Assembly: GCF_000425745.1 (NCBI RefSeq)
Contig: NZ_AUEA01000003.1
Span: forward strand, 1 to 64,000
Direction: 5' to 3'
DNA length: 64,000 nt
Origin: Pseudomonas cremoricolorata DSM 17059 = NBRC 16634
GTDB taxonomy: Bacteria > Pseudomonadota > Gammaproteobacteria > Pseudomonadales > Pseudomonadaceae
The notes under the pieces are model-generated. The model made no database searches. It had not been told where the DNA came from and was given only the letters and a program-made list of their open reading frames with translations. Positions 32,123 to 40,959 of the stretch are shown here, piece after piece. Each line of letters starts with the position of its first letter. Within the stretch, counting starts at the first letter, position 1. Position numbers and translations under genes: made by a program.

Positions 32123-32637
32123 GCGGGTTGCCTGCGGTGCCGGCCTGGGCGCTGTGGTTGGCCGCTCTTGGGCTGCTCGGGGGAGTACAGCAGTTGCGCC
32201 TTCAGGGCGCCCAGACCCAGGCCAGCGCGGCCCAGCAGCAGTTGCTCGATTACCGCCGCGCGGTGGCCGAGGACCAGCGCCTCGCTGCGCAACGGGCGCT
32301 TGCAGAACTACAACGCCGGCAAAGGCTGGCCGACCAGGAGGCAGAAGATGCACGCCGCACATTGCAAGACATCGAAGACCGCGCCGCTACTGCTGAGTCT
32401 GCTGCTGACGGCCTGCGCGGGGAAATCGCCCGACTGCGCGCCGGACGCAGCGCTACCTGCGCTGCCATCACTGCCCAGCAGCGCCCGGCAGGCGCCACTG
32501 CCGTCGTGGTGCTCGGGCAATTGCTTGAAGACGCTGACCGAATGGCGGGAAGTCTCGCGGCAGCGCTTGAGCGCAGCCGAGTAGCAGGCGAGGCCTGCCA
32601 GGCAATTTACCGGAAGATGACGCGGGGAGGGGACTAG
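32119..32637 (+). CDS. Rz-like inner-membrane spanin (DUF2514-like)
   Basis: This 172-residue protein has one N-terminal membrane helix (VPAWALWLAALGLLGGVQQL) and then a long alanine/glutamine-rich coiled coil reaching to about residue 110, with a globular end. This is the Rz layout: it spans the periplasm and meets the Rz1 lipoprotein to fuse the two membranes at the last step of lysis. It uses a GTG start overlapping the endolysin stop (GTGA). Rz1 is encoded inside it in another frame. Confidence 0.82.
   Translation: MSGLPAVPAWALWLAALGLLGGVQQLRLQGAQTQASAAQQQLLDYRRAVAEDQRLAAQRALAELQRRQRLADQEAEDARRTLQDIEDRAATAESAADGLRGEIARLRAGRSATCAAITAQQRPAGATAVVVLGQLLEDADRMAGSLAAALERSRVAGEACQAIYRKMTRGGD
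32348..32584 (+). CDS. embedded Rz1-like outer-membrane lipoprotein
   Basis: This 78-codon frame lies entirely within Rz, shifted relative to it. ATG at 32348 follows AGGAGGCAGAAG, a strong ribosome site. The product starts MHAAHCKTSKTAPLLLSLLLTAC, that is, a lipoprotein signal with the lipobox LTAC, and the mature part is proline-rich (PDAALPALPSLPSS). Signal, lipobox, proline content and nesting in Rz are the hallmarks of Rz1. Automated annotation often misses such overlapped genes. Confidence 0.82.
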   Translation: MHAAHCKTSKTAPLLLSLLLTACAGKSPDCAPDAALPALPSLPSSARQAPLPSWCSGNCLKTLTEWREVSRQRLSAAE

Positions 32638-32754
32638 CGCGTAGCGTTGCCGTGCTGACAGGCAAAAGTGCAGTACGCAAGTGCATCACCTTCAAGCGGC
32701 ATACGGCCTTGGTCGTATTGCTTCGGTAATGTTTTAAATAAATAAGCGTTACAC

Positions 32755-32768
32755 TTGATCTGGATCAA
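32755..32768 (+). promoter_or_regulatory. ANR/FNR box upstream of formate dehydrogenase
   Basis: TTGATCTGGATCAA is a perfect TTGAT-N4-ATCAA site, the binding sequence of the oxygen-responsive regulators ANR/FNR. It lies about 300 nt before the fdnG-like start, in a 427-nt gap (32638-33064) that is strikingly AT-rich and has no credible gene. A further palindrome, ATCAATTAATTGAT, is at 32818-32831. Induction under low oxygen is expected. Confidence 0.75.
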
Positions 32769-33064
32769 TACAGTTTCAAATAAAATATACATATCACTTT
32801 ATCGATCAGTTTTATTTATCAATTAATTGATCCTGTAAATTGGCTTGTTCTCCGTAGGGTTATTAGAATGGCGACCGCGCCTTATTGACGCATCGTTCGC
32901 CCGAAAATTTAGTCGGCGTGAAATAAACAGTCTGCTCCGCTGATAAAGATTTCAACTGAGCCTTGAACTTCACGCTGCACGTTTCGCACTTCTTTATTGC
33001 GTGGCTTTTGCCACCGCGCCCGTTCGACTTGAATAACGTCACGGGTGTGCACGAGGGATGGTTC

Positions 33065-36000
33065 ATGGCACTTGGCCGAAGACAGTTTTTCAAACTTTGC
33101 ACCGCCGGTGCGGCAGCGGCCACCACGGCTTCTTTAGGCTTCGCGCCAGCCGTGGCCAATGCCAGCCAGTCTCGTCAGTACAAGCTGCTGCGGGCCAAGG
33201 AAACGCGCAACAACTGCACTTACTGCTCGGTGGGCTGCGGCATTCTCATGTACAGCCTGGGCGACGGTGCGAAGAACGCCAAGGCGCGGATTTTCCACAT
33301 CGAGGGTGACCCGGATCATCCGGTCAGCCGTGGCTCGTTGTGCCCCAAGGGCGCGGGCTTGGTGGACTACATCCACAGCGAACAGCGCCTGCTGTTCCCC
33401 GAGTACCGTGCGCCGGGCTCGAGCACCTGGCAGCGCATCACCTGGGACTACGCCATCGAGCGCATCGCCCGGCTGATGAAAGACGACCGCGACGCCAACT
33501 TCATCGCCACCAATGCCAAGGGCGTGACGGTAAACCGCTGGCTGTCCACCGGCATGCTCTGCTCGTCGGCCGCCAGCAGTGAAACCGGCGCCCTCGATCA
33601 GCGCTTCACCCGCGCCCTGGGCATCCTCGGCACCGACAGCCAGGCGCGGGTCTGCCATGCGCCGACCGTGGCGGCCCTGGCGCCGACCTTTGGCCGCGGG
33701 GCGATGACCAATAACTGGGTCGACATCAAGAACGCCAACGTCGTGCTGATCATGGGCGGCAACCCGGCCGAGGCGCACCCGGTGGGCTTCAAGTGGGTGA
33801 TCGAGGCGAAGATTCGCAACGGCGCCAAGGTCATCGTGGTCGACCCGCGCTTCAACCGCAGCGCCTCGGTGGCCGACATCTACGCACCGGTGCGCGCCGG
33901 CTCCGACATCACCTTCCTGATGGGCATGGTCAACTACCTGCTGACCCACGACCGCATCCAGCACGAATACGTGCGCGCCTACACCAACGCCTCGCTGATC
34001 GTGCGTGACGACTACCGTTTCGACGACGGCCTGTTCAGCGGCTACGACGCCAAGACCAAGCGCTACGACCGCAGCTCCTGGGCCTATGAGCTCGACGCCC
34101 AGGGCCATGCCCGACGCGACCCGAGCCTGAGCCACCCGCGCTGCGTGTTCAACCTGCTCAAGCAGCACGTCAGCCGCTACACCCCGGAAATGGTCAGCCA
34201 ACTGTGCGGCACGCGGGTGGAGGACTTCCTGGAAATCTGCGAGATCATGGCCAGCACCAGCGTGCCGGACAAGACCGCCACCTTCCTCTACGCCCTGGGC
34301 TGGACTCACCACACCACCGGTGCGCAGATGATCCGTGGCTCAGGCATGATCCAGCTGCTGCTGGGCAACGTCGGCATGGCCGGCGGTGGGGTCAACGCGC
34401 TGCGGGGCCACTCCAACATCCAGGGCTATACCGACCTTGGGCTGCTGTCCCAGCGCTTGCCGGGTTACATGAACCTGCCGTCCGACGAGCAGCGTGACCT
34501 CGCCACCTACCTGGCGCAGACCACCCCGGCGGCGCAGTTGCCCGAGCAGGTCAACTACTACCAGCACACGCCCAAATTCTTCGTCAGCCTGATGAAGAGC
34601 CTGTACGGCGAAAAGGCCACTGCGGCCAACGACTGGGGCTTCGACTGGTTGCCCAAGTGGGATGAAAGCTACGACGTGCTGAACTTCGCCAACCGCATGT
34701 ACGACGGCAAGGTCAACGGCTACATCGCCCAGGGCTTCAACCCGATCGCGGCGTTCCCCGACAAGAACAAGGCCGCCGCCGCCCTGGCCAAGCTCAAGTT
34801 CCTGGTGATCATCGACCCGCTGGCCACGGAAACCTCGAGTTTCTGGCAGAACCACGGCGAGTCCAACGATGTCGACCCGGCGCAGATCCAAACCGAGGTG
34901 TTCCGTCTGCCGTCCAGCTGCTTCGCCGAGGAAAACGGCTCGATCGTCAACTCCGGGCGCTGGTTGCAATGGCACTGGGCTGGCGCTGCGCCGCCCGGTG
35001 AGGCCTGGCACGACGGCAAGATTCTCGGTCATCTGTTCATGAAGCTGCGCGAGCTGTATCGCCAGGAGGGCGGCGCCTGCCCAGAGCAGGTGCTGAACAT
35101 GGCCTGGGACTACAAAAACCCCTACGACCCCGACCCGGAAGAAGTGGCCAAGGAATCCAACGGCTACGCCCTGGCCGACCTGCATGACGAGCAGGGCAAG
35201 CTGATCCTGCGCAAGGGCCAGTTGCTGGACAACTTCGGCCAGTTGCGCGACGACGGCAGCACCCAGTGCTTCAACTGGGTATTCGCCGGCTGCTGGACCG
35301 AGGCGGGCAACCAGATGGCCCGGCGCGACAACGCCGACAGCGGCCTGGGCTGCACCCCGGGCTGGGCCTGGGCCTGGCCGCAGAACCGGCGCATTCTCTA
35401 TAACCGCGCCTCGGCCGACCCGCAGGGCAAGCCGTGGGACCCCAAGCGCAAGGTCATCAGCTGGGACGGCGCGCGCTGGAGCGGCATCGATGTGCCGGAT
35501 TTCCCGGTCGGCGTCGCCCCCGGCACCCAGACCAGCCCGTTCATCATGCTGCCCGAAGGGGTAGGGCGGCTGTTCTCGGTGGGGGCGATGAATGATGGCC
35601 CGTTCCCCGAGCACTACGAACCCACCGAAAGCCCGCTGGCGAGCAACCCGCTGCACCCGGCAGTGAGCAAGAGCCCGACCGCGCGGCTGTACGACGGCGA
35701 CCGGGCGCGCATGGGCAGCCGCGAGGAGTTCCCGCACGTGGCGACCACCTATTCGATCACCGAACTGTTCCGCCACTGGACCAAGCATTCGCGGCTCAAT
35801 GCCATCGTTCAGCCCGAGCAGTTCGTCGAGATCGGCGAGGCGCTGGCCCGGGACAAAGGCATCGTCCAGGGCGATCTGGTCAAGGTCAGCACCAAGCGCG
35901 GCTACATCAAGGCCAAGGCCGTGGTGACCAAGCGCATACGTCGTCTGCAGATCGACGGCCAGCCGGTCGACACCATCGGCATTCCCTGCCACTGGGGCTT

Positions 36001-36115
36001 CGAAGGGGCGACGCGCAAGGGCTTTCTGGCCAACACGCTGACCCCTGGGGTCGGCGAATCGAATACCAATACCCCGGAATACAAGGCGTTCCTGGTGAGC
36101 GTGGAAAAGGCCTGA
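33065..36115 (+). CDS. fdnG: formate dehydrogenase-N alpha subunit, Cys form
   Basis: This 1016-residue periplasmic molybdopterin enzyme oxidises formate to CO2. The ATG at 33065 opens on a Tat signal (RRQFFK). The first [4Fe-4S] cluster is bound by CTYCSVGCG (Cys51, 54, 58) and a later Cys in GSLCPKGAG. The metal ligand is Cys197 (ARVCHAP, codon TGC), at the position of selenocysteine 196 in E. coli FdnG. Typical stretches such as [24 protein letters not shown] and [15 protein letters not shown] follow. It is first of four tightly spaced genes and pairs with the beta and gamma subunits. An upstream extension of the frame to 32963 lacks the Tat-first layout and is not used. Confidence 0.92.
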   Translation: MALGRRQFFKLCTAGAAAATTASLGFAPAVANASQSRQYKLLRAKETRNNCTYCSVGCGILMYSLGDGAKNAKARIFHIEGDPDHPVSRGSLCPKGAGLVDYIHSEQRLLFPEYRAPGSSTWQRITWDYAIERIARLMKDDRDANFIATNAKGVTVNRWLSTGMLCSSAASSETGALDQRFTRALGILGTDSQARVCHAPTVAALAPTFGRGAMTNNWVDIKNANVVLIMGGNPAEAHPVGFKWVIEAKIRNGAKVIVVDPRFNRSASVADIYAPVRAGSDITFLMGMVNYLLTHDRIQHEYVRAYTNASLIVRDDYRFDDGLFSGYDAKTKRYDRSSWAYELDAQGHARRDPSLSHPRCVFNLLKQHVSRYTPEMVSQLCGTRVEDFLEICEIMASTSVPDKTATFLYALGWTHHTTGAQMIRGSGMIQLLLGNVGMAGGGVNALRGHSNIQGYTDLGLLSQRLPGYMNLPSDEQRDLATYLAQTTPAAQLPEQVNYYQHTPKFFVSLMKSLYGEKATAANDWGFDWLPKWDESYDVLNFANRMYDGKVNGYIAQGFNPIAAFPDKNKAAAALAKLKFLVIIDPLATETSSFWQNHGESNDVDPAQIQTEVFRLPSSCFAEENGSIVNSGRWLQWHWAGAAPPGEAWHDGKILGHLFMKLRELYRQEGGACPEQVLNMAWDYKNPYDPDPEEVAKESNGYALADLHDEQGKLILRKGQLLDNFGQLRDDGSTQCFNWVFAGCWTEAGNQMARRDNADSGLGCTPGWAWAWPQNRRILYNRASADPQGKPWDPKRKVISWDGARWSGIDVPDFPVGVAPGTQTSPFIMLPEGVGRLFSVGAMNDGPFPEHYEPTESPLASNPLHPAVSKSPTARLYDGDRARMGSREEFPHVATTYSITELFRHWTKHSRLNAIVQPEQFVEIGEALARDKGIVQGDLVKVSTKRGYIKAKAVVTKRIRRLQIDGQPVDTIGIPCHWGFEGATRKGFLANTLTPGVGESNTNTPEYKAFLVSVEKA

Positions 36116-36128
36116 GGAGCGACCGAAC

Positions 36129-37010
36129 ATGTCCCTGCAATCCCAAGACATCATTCGTCGTTCAGCGACGAATGCCTTCACCCCGGCGCCGCGCGCCCGT
36201 GATCATCAGGCCGAGGTGGCCAAGCTGATCGATGTCAGCATCTGCATCGGCTGCAAGGCCTGCCAGGTCGCCTGCAACGAATGGAATGACCTGCGCGATG
36301 AGGTCGGCCACAACGTCGGCGTATACGACAACCCGGCTGACTTGACCCCGGACACCTGGACCCTGATGCGCTTCGACGAGCACGAAAACGAGGCCGGCAA
36401 GCTGGAATGGCTGATCCGCAAGGACGGCTGCATGCACTGCGCCGACCCGGGGTGCCTGAAGGCCTGCCCGCAACCGGGGGCGATCATCCAGTACGCCAAC
36501 GGCATCGTCGATTTCCAGTCCGAGCAGTGCATTGGCTGCGGTTATTGCGTGGCCGGTTGCCCATTCGATGTGCCGCGCATCAGCAAGAAGGACAACAAGG
36601 CCTACAAGTGCACGCTGTGCGTCGACCGCGTCAGCGTCGGCCAGGAGCCGGCCTGCGTGAAGACCTGCCCGACCGGTGCGATCAACTTCGGCAGCAAGGC
36701 CGACATGCTGGTGCAGGCCGAAGGCCGCGTCACCGAGCTGCAGGGCCGCGGCTATGCCGGCGCCGGCATCTACGACCCGCAGGCGGTGGGCGGCACCCAC
36801 GTGTTCTACGTGTTGCAGCACGCCGACAAGCCGCAGCTGTACCACAAGCTCAACACCGACCCGCGCATCAGCAGCGCCATCGAGGGCTGGAAGGGCTGGC
36901 TCAAACCGGTGGCGGCCGCGGCGTTCTTCGCCACCCTGGCCGGGACGATTTTCCACTACATCGGCGTCGGCCCCAACGAGGTCGAAGAAGACCAGCAGGA
37001 GCACGCCTGA
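36129..37010 (+). CDS. fdnH: formate dehydrogenase beta (iron-sulfur) subunit
   Basis: This 293-residue electron-transfer subunit carries four ferredoxin-like clusters, beginning with [11 protein letters not shown] (Cys39, 42, 45, 49), then [26 protein letters not shown] and CTLCVDR with CVKTCP. One C-terminal membrane helix ([19 protein letters not shown]) anchors it, as in E. coli FdnH/FdoH. It passes electrons from the alpha subunit to cytochrome b. It starts 13 nt after fdnG, and its TGA shares a base with the next ATG. Confidence 0.92.
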   Translation: MSLQSQDIIRRSATNAFTPAPRARDHQAEVAKLIDVSICIGCKACQVACNEWNDLRDEVGHNVGVYDNPADLTPDTWTLMRFDEHENEAGKLEWLIRKDGCMHCADPGCLKACPQPGAIIQYANGIVDFQSEQCIGCGYCVAGCPFDVPRISKKDNKAYKCTLCVDRVSVGQEPACVKTCPTGAINFGSKADMLVQAEGRVTELQGRGYAGAGIYDPQAVGGTHVFYVLQHADKPQLYHKLNTDPRISSAIEGWKGWLKPVAAAAFFATLAGTIFHYIGVGPNEVEEDQQEHA

Positions 37011-37642
37011 TGAACAAGGACAAACTGATTCTGCGCACCCGCTTCATCGACCGCGCCAGCCACTGGTTCATGGTGATCTGTTTCTTCCTGGTGGCGTTGT
37101 CCGGACTGTCGTGGTTCTTCCCCTCGCTGAACTGGCTGAACGGCGTGTTCGGCACCCCGCAGCTGGCGCGGATCTTCCACCCGTTCCTTGGCGTGGTGGT
37201 GTTCGTGGTGCTGATGTTCCTTTTCGCCCGGTTCGTGCGGTACAACCTGCCCGAGCGCGAGGATGCGATCTGGTTTCGCAACGTCAAAGGCGTGCTTGCC
37301 GGCGATCACAGCAAGCCGTTGCAGATCGGCAAGTACAACGCCGGGCAGAAGCTGCTGTTCTGGGGAATCATGGCGCTGATCAGCGTGCTGCTGCTCAGCG
37401 GCGTGGTGATCTGGCGGCCATGGTTCGCCCACTACTTCAGCATTCCAGTGATCCGCCTCGCGCTGTTCACCCACGCCCTGGCCGGGATCTCCCTGATTCT
37501 GTTGATCATTGGCCATGCCTACCTGGCGTTCTGGGTCAAAGGCTCGATTCGCGGCATGGTCACCGGCTATGTCTCGCGGCGCTGGGCCAAATCCCACCAC
37601 GACCGCTGGTACCAGCAGATCTCCAAAGGTGACGAACAGTGA
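37010..37642 (+). CDS. fdnI: formate dehydrogenase gamma (cytochrome b556) subunit
   Basis: This 210-residue inner-membrane protein has four helices and histidines for two b hemes (DRASHWFMV, RIFHPFLG, FTHALAG, IIGHAYLAF). It delivers electrons to quinone, completing the FDH-N/FDH-O complex. TGATG overlap with fdnH and GTGA overlap with fdhE show a single operon. Confidence 0.92.
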   Translation: MNKDKLILRTRFIDRASHWFMVICFFLVALSGLSWFFPSLNWLNGVFGTPQLARIFHPFLGVVVFVVLMFLFARFVRYNLPEREDAIWFRNVKGVLAGDHSKPLQIGKYNAGQKLLFWGIMALISVLLLSGVVIWRPWFAHYFSIPVIRLALFTHALAGISLILLIIGHAYLAFWVKGSIRGMVTGYVSRRWAKSHHDRWYQQISKGDEQ

Positions 37643-38547
37643 GCAGCATCACCCTCAGCAACGTCGAGCAGCCAAGTGGTGGCGTCGGCGACATCGCCGC
37701 CTTGCTGCTGCCTGACCTGCGTCAGCACTACGGGCGCCGCGCCGCACGCCTGCGCCGACTGGCCGAGGACCATGAGCACGGCGCTTACCTGGGCTTTGCC
37801 GCGCAGGTGGCCGAGGCCCAGCAAGCGTTGCTCGATAGCCTGCCGCTGCGTGCCGAGAGCGTGCAGCCGCTGCTGGCCAACATCGGCCACGGCGCACCTC
37901 TGGACGTGCATCGGCTGCAGCGCTCGGGCTACTGGCAGATGGCACTGGAGCACTTGCTCGGCCAACTCGGCGCAAATGCCAATGGCGCGCTCGGCGAGGT
38001 GATTGAAGGGCTGTTGGCAATGCCTGCGGGGCAGCGTGAAGTGTGTGCCGAGCACCTGTTGCAGGGCCGTTACGCCGAGGTCGACAGCGGCCAGGCGGTG
38101 CTGCTGTGGGCGGCGTTGATGGTGTACTTCACGCAGATCGCCGCGGCCTTGCCGGTCAGCGCCCAGGCAGCGGTGGGCGAGCAGCGCCAGCTGTGCCCGG
38201 TGTGCAGCAGCGCGCCGGTGGCCAGTGTGATTCTCAGCGGCAAGCAGGCCGGTCTGCGCTATCTGCACTGCGGCCTGTGCGAAAGCCGCTGGCACATGGT
38301 GCGGGTCAAGTGCAGCAACTGCGAGGCCACCGGCAAGCTCGACTACTGGTCGCTCGACCAGCAGGACAGTGCGGTGAAAGCGGAAAGCTGCGGCGACTGC
38401 GATAGCTACCTGAAGGTGATGTACAGCGAGCACGACCCGGCGGTGGACCCGGTGGCCGACGACCTCGCGTCGCTGGCGCTGGATGCCGAACTGGAACAGC
38501 AGGGCTTTGCCCGCAGCAGCCTGAATCCGTTCGTGTTTCCGGTGTGA
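37639..38547 (+). CDS. fdhE: formate dehydrogenase accessory protein FdhE
   Basis: This 302-residue cytoplasmic protein is needed for assembly of active FDH-N/O. The C-terminal half has the rubredoxin-like metal sites CPVC, CGLC, CSNC and CGDC. GTG start inside the fdnI stop. In several pseudomonads selA and selB follow this gene; here a REP sequence and an unrelated minus-strand gene follow, which agrees with the Cys form of the alpha subunit. Confidence 0.9.
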   Translation: MSSITLSNVEQPSGGVGDIAALLLPDLRQHYGRRAARLRRLAEDHEHGAYLGFAAQVAEAQQALLDSLPLRAESVQPLLANIGHGAPLDVHRLQRSGYWQMALEHLLGQLGANANGALGEVIEGLLAMPAGQREVCAEHLLQGRYAEVDSGQAVLLWAALMVYFTQIAAALPVSAQAAVGEQRQLCPVCSSAPVASVILSGKQAGLRYLHCGLCESRWHMVRVKCSNCEATGKLDYWSLDQQDSAVKAESCGDCDSYLKVMYSEHDPAVDPVADDLASLALDAELEQQGFARSSLNPFVFPV

Positions 38548-38612
38548 GGTTCGCGGCTAAAGCACGCCCCTACAGGCGTGCACTGCCTTTAGGAGCGGGT
38601 TTACCCGCGAAC
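38546..38612. repeat. REP pair between fdhE and 5'-nucleotidase
   Basis: AGGAGCGGGTTTACCCGCGA (38591-38610) is the typical Pseudomonas REP core with a GCGGG/CCCGC stem. An inverted partner (GGTTCGCGGCTAAAGCACGC and following) lies just before it. The pair lies between convergent genes and can fold as a hairpin for both. Confidence 0.75.
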
Positions 38613-38619
38613 CCCACCC

Positions 38620-39567
38620 TCACACATCCCCATCCTTCACCACCCGATTGGCGATCCCGAACGGTACATGCACCATCGGCAGGTCCGCTGCGGCGGAGTC
38701 CAGGTGGCTGCGCTGGTCGTCGAAGAACATGTGCGGCTTGAGGATCGACAGCACCCGGCGCTTGTCCATACCGCCGAGGAAGAAGGATTCATCCGGCGAC
38801 ACGCCCCAGTCTTTCAGTGTGGTCACCAGGCGCTCGTGGGAGGGCGCGTTGCGCGCGGTGATGATGGCGATGCGCAGGATGCGCTGGTAGTCAGGATTTT
38901 CGGCAAGCTTCTGGTCTTCCAGGCCGCGAATCAGCGAGAGCTTGCGGAACAGGTCGGCCAACGGCCCGGGCTGGTGCGGGATGGCCTTGCGCGTCTGCTC
39001 ATGGCGTTGGAAGGCGACCAAGTCCAGCGCCTGCTTGTACACTGCTTCGGCCTCGTCATCGGCGATCACCCCATCGAAGTCGAAGGCCACGCGCAGCTCG
39101 TTGTCCAGCGCGTCGTCGTAGATGCGCGAGGGCAGCACGCGCCCGGCCGGGTAATCGGCATCGATGGCGCGCTGCACATCGCTCTCGTTGGCGCTGAGAA
39201 ACAGCGACGCATTGAACGCCGGGATGTACTCGTATGGCGAGCGCCCCGACATGAACGCCGCGCGGCTGATGTCCAGCCCATAGTGCTCGATCGAGCGAAA
39301 CACCCGTAGGCCGGTTTCCGGCGAGTTGCGCGAGAGCAACACCACTTCCACCGGCAACTGCTGGGGAAACGCCTGGTTGATGCTGAGAAAACGCCGAATG
39401 AATGGGAACGCCACGCCGGTGGCGAAGGGCTGGTCGATGTTCTGCTCGTGGTGCAGGCGATACGCCTCGACGCCCTCGGTGGCGTAGATGTGGTCTGATT
39501 CGGTGAGGTCGAATAGCGCGCTGGAGGCGACGCCGACCACCAGTTTTTCCTCGATGGGATAGGCCAT
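38620..39567 (-). CDS. cytosolic 5'-nucleotidase (PF06189-like)
   Basis: This 315-residue HAD-type protein has the features of the NT5C1-like 5'-nucleotidases: GVASSALFDLTESDHIYATEG near the start, FDFDGVIADDEAEAVY with the acidic catalytic pair, and FFLGGMDKRRVLSILKPHMFFDDQ at the end. It should dephosphorylate nucleoside monophosphates. The ATG at 39567 starts the family sequence and is preceded by CGGAGCC; the open frame extends further upstream without homology. It lies 58 nt after the GNAT gene, probably in one unit. Confidence 0.85.
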   Translation of the reverse strand: MAYPIEEKLVVGVASSALFDLTESDHIYATEGVEAYRLHHEQNIDQPFATGVAFPFIRRFLSINQAFPQQLPVEVVLLSRNSPETGLRVFRSIEHYGLDISRAAFMSGRSPYEYIPAFNASLFLSANESDVQRAIDADYPAGRVLPSRIYDDALDNELRVAFDFDGVIADDEAEAVYKQALDLVAFQRHEQTRKAIPHQPGPLADLFRKLSLIRGLEDQKLAENPDYQRILRIAIITARNAPSHERLVTTLKDWGVSPDESFFLGGMDKRRVLSILKPHMFFDDQRSHLDSAAADLPMVHVPFGIANRVVKDGDV

Positions 39568-39625
39568 GGCAGGCTCCGGGGGCGAGCGGTTCAGCGCCGC
39601 TCGCGGGGTGGTCGACGCGGCGGGT

Positions 39626-40123
39626 TCACTGGCTGGGTGGCTTGAGGCCTTGGGCGAAGGCGTGCAGGCGTTCGCCTTCAAGACGGTACTTGATCCACTC
39701 GTCCTGCGGCGCGGCGCCCAGTGACTGGTAGAAGCCGATGGCCGGAGCGTTCCAGTCCAGCACGCTCCACTCAAGGCGCCCGCAGTCGTTGGCCACGGCT
39801 TCTTGGGCGATGTGCCGCAACAGGTCACGGCCGGCGCCGGCGCCACGTTGCTCGGGGGTGATGTACAGGTCTTCGAGGTAGATGCCGCGGCGCCCCAGCC
39901 AGGTCGAGTAACTGTAGAAGTACACGGCATAGCCGATCGCCACGCCGTCGCGCTCGCAGATCAGGCTGCACGCGTTGCCGCCTTCATCGAACAGACTGCG
40001 CTCGATGTCGGCCACCGAGGCGATGACCTCGTGCCGCGCCCGCTCGTATTCGGCGAGTTCGATGATGAAGGCCAGAATCTGTGCAGCATCACTGCGCTGC
40101 GCCGGGCGGATCGAGACGGACAT
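39626..40123 (-). CDS. GNAT-family N-acetyltransferase
   Basis: This 165-residue protein has the GNAT signature: IRPAQRSDAAQILAFIIELAEYE at the N-terminus, the acetyl-CoA site YLEDLYITPEQRGAGAGRDLL and the C-terminal GRLEWSVLDWNAPAIGFYQSLGA. It resembles diamine acetyltransferase-like members, but the substrate is not known. The ATG at 40123 follows AGAGGAAG. Confidence 0.85.
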   Translation of the reverse strand: MSVSIRPAQRSDAAQILAFIIELAEYERARHEVIASVADIERSLFDEGGNACSLICERDGVAIGYAVYFYSYSTWLGRRGIYLEDLYITPEQRGAGAGRDLLRHIAQEAVANDCGRLEWSVLDWNAPAIGFYQSLGAAPQDEWIKYRLEGERLHAFAQGLKPPSQ

Positions 40124-40320
40124 GGCAAGGCTTCCTCTGTGCGGGCGGGCCATTCTAGCGGTGCCATGCAGTGCTGACGATGCTTTGCAGGCAAATAGCG
40201 GCGTTCTGCTGGCAGTACAGTCATGTGTATTGAAGAAATATAAGGTAACTGTACATGTCTGAGAGGGGTGCCGCTCCGTTACTGTGACATGACATCGACA
40301 ACCCACGCGGACCCCTCGCC

Positions 40321-40941
40321 ATGCTTGGCTCTTATGATTTGCTCACTGCCTTCGTGCTCTATGCCTTCGTTTCCTCCATCACCCCTGGCCCGAACAACAC
40401 CATGCTGCTGGCTTCGGGGGTCAATTTCGGCGCGCGGCGCACGCTGCCCCATGCGCTGGGGGTGAGCATTGGTTTCATGGTCATGGTGATTGCCGTGGGG
40501 CTGGGTCTGGGCGAAGTGTTCAAGCTCTGGCCGGTGCTCTACACGGTGTTGCGCTACGCCGGCGCCGCCTACCTGCTGTACCTGGCCTGGAAGATCGCCA
40601 CCTCAGGGCCGATGTCAGACGACGATGGCAGCACTCGCAAGCCGCTGAGCTTTCTCGGCGCGGCGGCATTTCAGTGGGTCAACCCAAAGGCCTGGGTGAT
40701 GGCAGTGGGCGCTATCGCCACCTACGTGCCGGCGCAGGGTTATCTGCTCAACGTGCTGTTGATCGGGCTGATCTTCATGCTGGTCAACCTGCCGAGCGTC
40801 GGGGTATGGGTGCTGTGTGGTAGCGCCTTGCGCAACGTGTTGCGCAACCCGCGCTGGCTGGTGCTGTTCAATGTCCTGATGGCCACCTTGCTGGTGATAT
40901 CGCTGTATCCGCTGCTGTTCGTAGAATCAGCGTTTTCCTGA
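40321..40941 (+). CDS. LysE-family amino-acid exporter
   Basis: This 206-residue inner-membrane protein has about six helices and the RhtB/LysE motif SSITPGPNNTMLLASGVNFG at the first helix, then FQWVNPKAWVMAVGA. Members export amino acids or related small molecules; the substrate is unknown. It is transcribed away from the GNAT gene and is followed after 18 nt by a hydrolase gene. Confidence 0.85.
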   Translation: MLGSYDLLTAFVLYAFVSSITPGPNNTMLLASGVNFGARRTLPHALGVSIGFMVMVIAVGLGLGEVFKLWPVLYTVLRYAGAAYLLYLAWKIATSGPMSDDDGSTRKPLSFLGAAAFQWVNPKAWVMAVGAIATYVPAQGYLLNVLLIGLIFMLVNLPSVGVWVLCGSALRNVLRNPRWLVLFNVLMATLLVISLYPLLFVESAFS

Positions 40942-40959
40942 GCACGAGCGCCATCGGCC

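Larger units (their letters stand above)
11062..32637 (+). mobile_element. F-type tailocin (prophage-derived flexible tail) cluster
   Basis: This span holds a repressor, a late regulator candidate, holins, a complete lambda-like tail module (V, G/T, H, M, L, K, I, J) and endolysin with Rz/Rz1. There is no integrase, terminase, portal, capsid, head-tail connector or replication gene, and no flanking direct repeat was noticed. Holin at the front and endolysin/spanin at the end is the pyocin layout. This fits a non-contractile (F-type) tailocin that kills related bacteria as a bare tail. A prophage remnant that lost its head module is the alternative, but every tail and lysis frame is intact, which argues for a maintained function. 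Confidence 0.8.

Noticed and set aside
11062..32637. Attachment sites or integrase of a complete prophage
   Set aside because: No integrase, head or replication genes and no adjacent tRNA or flanking direct repeat were seen; described as a tailocin instead.
32818..32831. ATCAATTAATTGAT as a second ANR/FNR box
   Set aside because: The half-sites are in the opposite order (ATCAA-N4-TTGAT) to the consensus TTGAT-N4-ATCAA.
33653..33655. Selenocysteine codon in the formate dehydrogenase alpha subunit
   Set aside because: The codon is TGC, not TGA; the frame has no internal stop.
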